A stretch of 8,824 nucleotides of DNA from contig JAFAIY010000233.1 of NCBI GenBank assembly GCA_019236485.1, forward strand, positions 1 to 8,824, read 5' to 3'. Origin of the DNA: Comamonas sp. GTDB taxonomy: Bacteria > Pseudomonadota > Gammaproteobacteria > Burkholderiales > Burkholderiaceae_C. This document shows positions 5,757 to 8,824 of this stretch, piece by piece. Under the pieces are notes generated by a model. That model was not told where the DNA came from, ran no database searches, and saw only the letters and a program-made list of their open reading frames with translations. Each line of letters begins with the position of its first letter. Positions within the stretch are counted from its first letter, which is position 1. A program made the translations under genes and the position numbers.

Positions 5757-6013
5757 ATTATCGATGAGGCCTTAGCCAAGAACGCCGGGCCGTTGCCAGA
5801 ATGGATAGAGATCCCGATATCGCCCGATGGACCTTCGTCTCTTGAAGGTAGCAGCCACCAGGAAACTGTCGTTTGAGCCCATCGGGGACCCACAGCTGCA
5901 ACCTCGAAAGGGAACTTGCCTTGGCCAGCCGGACTAGGCATAGTCCAAGATATGCCCCCTAGACCAAGGTCTTCGCCGCTCCATCACGGTCTCGAATACT
6001 CGACACAGCGAAA
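5757..6013. other. Divergent intergenic region with hairpins upstream of the cupin gene
   Basis: This stretch lies between the oppositely oriented permease and cupin genes and should hold both promoters, but I find no convincing -35/-10 pair. GGACTA (5931-5936) pairs with TAGTCC (5941-5946) around GGCA, and AGACC (5961-5965) pairs with GGTCT (5968-5972) around AA. A frame open on the minus strand (5747-5941) has no recognisable product and overlaps the permease start, so it is not called. Confidence 0.4.
5931..5946. promoter_or_regulatory. Candidate operator or hairpin upstream of the cupin gene
   Basis: The 6-bp arms GGACTA and TAGTCC are perfect inverted copies around a 4-bp spacer, 67 bp before the cupin ATG. 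The position suits a regulatory site for the cupin gene, but no matching second copy is present in the window. Confidence 0.3.
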
Positions 6014-6403
6014 ATGAACAGCCCTGTGACGCCCATCTCTAAACTAAGCGGTGCTCACATGTCCCCGAAGCATGCGGTGCGCTCGGTTCGGTTGCTGACC
6101 AGTGGGCCGAACGTTCAAGCACGCGAGTTCGTGGTGGAAGTCGGACAGGCGGTGAAGTGGCACTCTCACTCAAGGATCGTTGATTTTTGCTTTTGCCTTG
6201 AAGGCGTGGTCGTTTTCGAGGCGGCGAACACAGAGGGCCGAACTTGTCGCGAGCAGTTGCTCCAACCTGGCGAACACTGCGTGATCGAGGCCGGCATCGT
6301 GCATCGCCTGCGCGCTGGCTCGGTCGCTTGCCGGTATCTATTAGTTCAGGCCGGGGACAAGTACGACTTCAACGAAGCCTCGGAAGCTTGGCTGCCGTCC
6401 TGA
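6014..6403 (+). CDS. Small single-domain cupin
   Basis: This 129-residue protein is one cupin beta-barrel. The first conserved motif fits the spacing G(X)5HXH(X)4(E)(X)6G exactly, from G44 to G64, with H50, H52 and an aspartate (D57) where glutamate is usual. The second motif runs G86(X)5..G94(X)2H97, with proline and asparagine replaced by E92 and A101. H50, H52, D57 and H97 would hold a divalent metal. There is no signal peptide, so it is cytosolic. Small cupins of this type can be oxygenases, isomerases or ligand-sensing proteins, and the function here is unknown. The ATG at 6014 lacks a good ribosome site; an in-frame ATG at 6059 would remove 15 residues before the domain and is possible. 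It is followed after 109 bp by the ABM gene, which appears to have its own promoter. Confidence 0.75.
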   Translation: MNSPVTPISKLSGAHMSPKHAVRSVRLLTSGPNVQAREFVVEVGQAVKWHSHSRIVDFCFCLEGVVVFEAANTEGRTCREQLLQPGEHCVIEAGIVHRLRAGSVACRYLLVQAGDKYDFNEASEAWLPS

Positions 6404-6440
6404 GAACGACGTAGCGTCCGATTTCATTCTCTTTTGAGAG

Positions 6441-6469
6441 TTGCCGCTAAGTTGTGCCACAGCTATGCT
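6441..6469 (+). promoter_or_regulatory. Sigma70-like promoter of the ABM gene
   Basis: TTGCCG (6441-6446) and TATGCT (6464-6469) are spaced by exactly 17 bp; each matches the consensus at four of six positions. Transcription would start near 6476 and leave a leader of about 37 bases before the ATG at 6513. Just upstream CTCT (6429-6432) pairs with AGAG (6437-6440). Confidence 0.45.
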
Positions 6470-6512
6470 GACCATCTCCGCCAGAGTTCACGGCTTCGTA
6501 AAGGGAGATGCT

Positions 6513-6896
6513 ATGCATAGCTTACGAAAGACTTTGTCCTCGACAGCCCTTGCGATTTTTGCTCTCGCAGCTGTCACTTCGGCTTTAGCAGACGAGCCCG
6601 TCGTCGTGATGGTGAAAGTGTTCCCTACTGCTGGACGTGAAGATGAGCTGCAAGCTCAATACCTGAAGCGCATCCAGTATCTGCGCAAGGCGGAGCCCAA
6701 TGCCACATTTCGACTGCACCGCAGCACCAAGACGCCAGTGACCTTCCTTTGGTACGAAGTGTACGAATCAGAGGCTGCCTACGACAGCCACTTGAAAGTT
6801 GTCATGCCGGCATATCGGAAAGATGCTGCTCCCACCCCGGAGGGGCTGCTCGCAAAGCCTTCTGAGTCCGAAATCTACAACGAGCTAGCAAGGTAG
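6513..6896 (+). CDS. Secreted ABM-domain (antibiotic biosynthesis monooxygenase fold) protein
   Basis: The 127-residue product starts with a Sec signal peptide (LRK positive region, hydrophobic core, cleavage expected after ALA at 24-26, before DEP), so it should act in the periplasm. The mature part is a single ferredoxin-like ABM domain: the first strand VVVMVKVFPTAG, the helix EDELQAQYLKRIQYLRK, and the characteristic FLWYEVYESEAAYDSH with H93 at the conserved helix. ABM proteins include quinol monooxygenases such as YgiN and heme-degrading enzymes. The usual heme-ligand pattern cannot be confirmed, so the reaction is unknown. The ATG at 6513 is chosen because AAGGGAG (6501-6507) lies 5 bases upstream; the longer frame beginning at 6441 would overlap the promoter and mask the signal peptide. 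The next gene starts 61 bp downstream. Confidence 0.78.
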   Translation: MHSLRKTLSSTALAIFALAAVTSALADEPVVVMVKVFPTAGREDELQAQYLKRIQYLRKAEPNATFRLHRSTKTPVTFLWYEVYESEAAYDSHLKVVMPAYRKDAAPTPEGLLAKPSESEIYNELAR

Positions 6897-6957
6897 TCAT
6901 TGGCTTTGTTCAAATCCGGCAGACCTTTGGTGGACGTCAGCCTTTTGCTGTAATACG

Positions 6958-7350
6958 GTGCGCCCCTCTTCATTCGCTTCCCGTACTCAACGTCATCTGC
7001 TGGCATACCTGCTTGCAGTAGCGCTGGCGCTCGGTCCGTTGGGCGCGCTGCGACATGTGCTGTGGCACTTGGAGCAGCACGAGACTGCGATGGAGGTCGA
7101 GGCGGCGAACGCCAGCCATCACGCTTCGAACACTGGACACGCCTGCCCAGAGTGTGCCGCCTTTCTCGCGGCGGACTTGGCCCTGCCGATCTTGCTGCTC
7201 TGGCGCCTGGATGACAAGCGGTGCGGGCACTTTCCCCGCGTCGCTCGCAGTGCTGCCCGTCTGATCCACCCGGTCACGCTGCACGCACGCGGGCCTCCTT
7301 CATTCCCTTGCTTCCTTTTTGCCCAGCCTGCCTGCGCTGCCGCGCGCTAG
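6958..7350 (+). CDS. Small His/Cys-rich membrane protein, DUF2946-like
   Basis: The 130-residue product has one clear N-terminal transmembrane segment (about 13-31, LLAYLLAVALALGPLGAL) followed by a histidine-rich stretch (H33, H37, H41, H54, H55, H61) leading into C63-P-E-C66, then a second hydrophobic stretch (AADLALPILLLW) and a C-terminal ARGPP motif. This layout resembles small DUF2946-type proteins that often precede TonB-dependent receptor genes and are linked to copper. The assignment is from memory of the pattern and uncertain. The His and CXXC groups suggest metal binding on the periplasmic side. The GTG start at 6958 has no visible Shine-Dalgarno, but no upstream in-frame ATG exists; later starts would remove the membrane segment. 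The TonB receptor gene starts 35 bp after the stop, implying one transcript. Confidence 0.6.
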   Translation: MRPSSFASRTQRHLLAYLLAVALALGPLGALRHVLWHLEQHETAMEVEAANASHHASNTGHACPECAAFLAADLALPILLLWRLDDKRCGHFPRVARSAARLIHPVTLHARGPPSFPCFLFAQPACAAAR

Positions 7351-7385
7351 CGGGTTGCTTCGCATACTCGATTCAAAGGTTTGTC

Positions 7386-8824
7386 ATGATTTTTTTCCAG
7401 CCTCGAACATTGGGGGTAGCGGTTGCAGCCGCTCTGTCATCCTTAACTTCCATGTCCGCCCTAGCTCAGCAAGCGCCAGCCAGTGCCGCCGCAGTCCAGT
7501 CCTCGGAGGCCGAAGCTACGCTCGGCCTCGTATCAGTGAGCTCCAAGCGACTCGACTCGGCGCGTAATGCACTTTCTCCCGATACGGGAAGCTCCATCTA
7601 CAACTTCAACAGCGACGACATCGCGCGCCTGCCTCTTGGAGATGCCACACCCATGAACCAGGTGTTGTTGCAGGTTCCTGGGGTGGTTCAGGATTCATTC
7701 GGGCAACTGCATGTACGCGGGGATCACTCCAACCTACAGTACCGCATCAACGGAGTCGTCGTTCCCGAGGCCATCAGTGGGTTCGGACAGATGCTGGATA
7801 CCCGCTTCGCCAACGAGATCAATGTGCTCACTGGCGCCCTGCCAGCACAGTATGGATTGCGGACGGCGGGCATCGTCGATATTCACACCAAAGGCGCAGC
7901 AACGGACGAAGATGACCAGCCTAGGCCTTTCGGCGGCGAGGTAGGGACCGTGCTCGGCAGCAACGGGCGGCGTGAGGTCAACACGCAGTTGCAGGGCACG
8001 GTGGATAGGCTGAGCTACTACCTGAGCGGCACCTGGGGCGAAAGCAATTTGGGTATCGAAAACCCCACGGCACAGCGCAGTGCGATCCATGATCACACCC
8101 GCCAGACGCGTTCGTTCGGCATGCTGTCCTATCTGCTCGATCCCGATAGCCGCGTGAGTTTCATGTTCGGCAGCTCCAACGGCCATTTCCAGATACCGAC
8201 GCGCCCCGGGCTCGATCCGCAATACATGCTTGCAGGCGCCGTGCCACCACTGTCGCAGGATCTGAATGCCAACCAGAGCGAGAAGACTGATTTTCAGATC
8301 CTCTCCTATCAGCGAAAGGTCTCGCCGCAGCTGGACTACCAAGTCTCACTTTTTAACCGTTCGAGCCGCACGCAGTATGTTCCAGACTCCGTCGGCGACC
8401 TGGTCTACAACGGCGTTGCCGCCAACATAGCGCGCACCAATACCGCTTACGGATTGCAAACCGATGCAAGCTACAAGCTCGACGCGGCCCATACCTTGCG
8501 TGGGGGGCTTTTTGTGCAGCGCGAGCGCTACGGTGTCAACAACCAGTCCACCGTGTTCCCGGCCGATAGCAACGGCGCACAAACTAGTGATGTTCCGATC
8601 GGCATCGTCGACAACGCGCACGGTTCGGGCTCAACCATCGGCGTTTATCTACAGGATGAATGGAAGCTCAGCGACAACCTGACCTTCAATTACGGCGCTC
8701 GCTACGACAAGGTGAACACCATCGTCAGCGAACAGCAATTGAGTCCACGCCTGGGAGTGACCTACGACTGGTCTCCCCGCACACGCTTTCACGCCGGCTA
8801 TGCGCGCTACTTCACGCCGCCGCC
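7386..8824 (+). CDS. TonB-dependent outer-membrane receptor (partial, runs off the window)
   Basis: The first 479 codons are present without a stop. The start at ATG 7386 has AAAGG (7375-7379) 6 bases upstream. A signal peptide ends at ALA (25-27). A TonB-box-like stretch LGLVSVSS (46-53) precedes the plug domain (about 56-170), which is recognisable by NQVLLQVPGVVQD, LHVRGDHSNLQYRINGVVVP and VLTGALPAQYGLRTAGIVDI. Beta-barrel strands with alternating aromatic residues follow, including GVYLQDEWKLSDNLTFNYG and the segment LSPRLGVTYDW near the window end. Such receptors import a ligand across the outer membrane using TonB-ExbBD energy; the ligand cannot be told from the sequence. No Fur-box-like site is seen upstream. 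The preceding DUF2946-like gene suggests a metal or metal chelate (inference). The protein should continue by roughly 200-300 residues beyond the window. Confidence 0.93.
   Translation, partial: MIFFQPRTLGVAVAAALSSLTSMSALAQQAPASAAAVQSSEAEATLGLVSVSSKRLDSARNALSPDTGSSIYNFNSDDIARLPLGDATPMNQVLLQVPGVVQDSFGQLHVRGDHSNLQYRINGVVVPEAISGFGQMLDTRFANEINVLTGALPAQYGLRTAGIVDIHTKGAATDEDDQPRPFGGEVGTVLGSNGRREVNTQLQGTVDRLSYYLSGTWGESNLGIENPTAQRSAIHDHTRQTRSFGMLSYLLDPDSRVSFMFGSSNGHFQIPTRPGLDPQYMLAGAVPPLSQDLNANQSEKTDFQILSYQRKVSPQLDYQVSLFNRSSRTQYVPDSVGDLVYNGVAANIARTNTAYGLQTDASYKLDAAHTLRGGLFVQRERYGVNNQSTVFPADSNGAQTSDVPIGIVDNAHGSGSTIGVYLQDEWKLSDNLTFNYGARYDKVNTIVSEQQLSPRLGVTYDWSPRTRFHAGYARYFTPP

Noticed and set aside
5757..5762. 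GATAAT on the minus strand as a -10 box giving a nearly leaderless permease mRNA
   Set aside because: The -10 match is good, but no -35 box lies at 16-18 bp, so I cannot support it as a promoter.
5747..5941. 64-codon frame on the minus strand upstream of the permease
   Set aside because: It overlaps the permease start, has no recognisable features and covers the intergenic hairpin region.
7734..8621. Minus strand frames opposite the TonB receptor gene
   Set aside because: The + strand frame has a signal peptide, a plug domain and barrel features; the opposite frames have no recognisable domain.
1..8824. CRISPR array, tRNA, rRNA, integrase or intact insertion sequence
   Set aside because: No regularly spaced repeats, cloverleaf-like sequence, transposase frame or long terminal inverted repeats were found on reading both strands.

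Overview
The window looks like an accessory metal and metalloid resistance region from a Gram-negative proteobacterium, most likely a betaproteobacterium of the Burkholderiales. The reasons are the high-GC coding style, the outer-membrane features (a TonB-dependent receptor and a lipoprotein with a lipobox) and the character of the arsenic genes. The taxonomic call is inference from general resemblance; no rRNA or tRNA gene is present to anchor it.

Bases 1-545 hold no gene I can support, only several hairpins. Then comes a compact four-gene arsenic operon on the + strand (576-2987): arsR (repressor with a C-terminal cysteine site), an arsI-type vicinal-oxygen-chelate enzyme, arsC (thioredoxin-coupled, PTP-type arsenate reductase) and acr3 (arsenite efflux). 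The genes are 11 bp apart, overlapping by 4 bp, and 5 bp apart. A good sigma70-like promoter (522-550) is overlapped by a perfect 9-bp inverted repeat (546-569), which is the likely ArsR operator. The logic is coherent: ArsC turns As(V) into As(III), ArsI would cleave the C-As bond of trivalent organoarsenicals to give As(III), Acr3 exports As(III), and ArsR senses it.

Downstream, a small lipoprotein gene on the - strand (3142-3540, GTG start with a strong AGGAGG) diverges from a glutathione S-transferase-like gene on the + strand (3742-4389). The GST-like gene converges on a - strand gene for a YbiR/ArsB/NhaD-type (ion-transporter superfamily) permease (4518-5750).

The right third runs entirely on the + strand: a small cupin (6014-6403), a secreted ABM-domain protein (6513-6896), a small His/Cys-rich membrane protein resembling the DUF2946 type (6958-7350) and the first 479 codons of a TonB-dependent outer-membrane receptor (7386 to the window edge). 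The last two are 35 bp apart and probably cotranscribed. The substrate of this uptake-like module cannot be told from the sequence, but the His/Cys pattern of the small protein suggests a metal.

No CRISPR array, RNA gene, intact insertion sequence or integrase is visible. The most interesting points are the matching C-terminal double-cysteine tails of ArsR and ArsI, the operator architecture, the periplasmic version of a normally cytoplasmic ABM fold, the cupin with an exact but substituted metal motif, and unexplained inverted repeats at 361-390 and 3005-3067.
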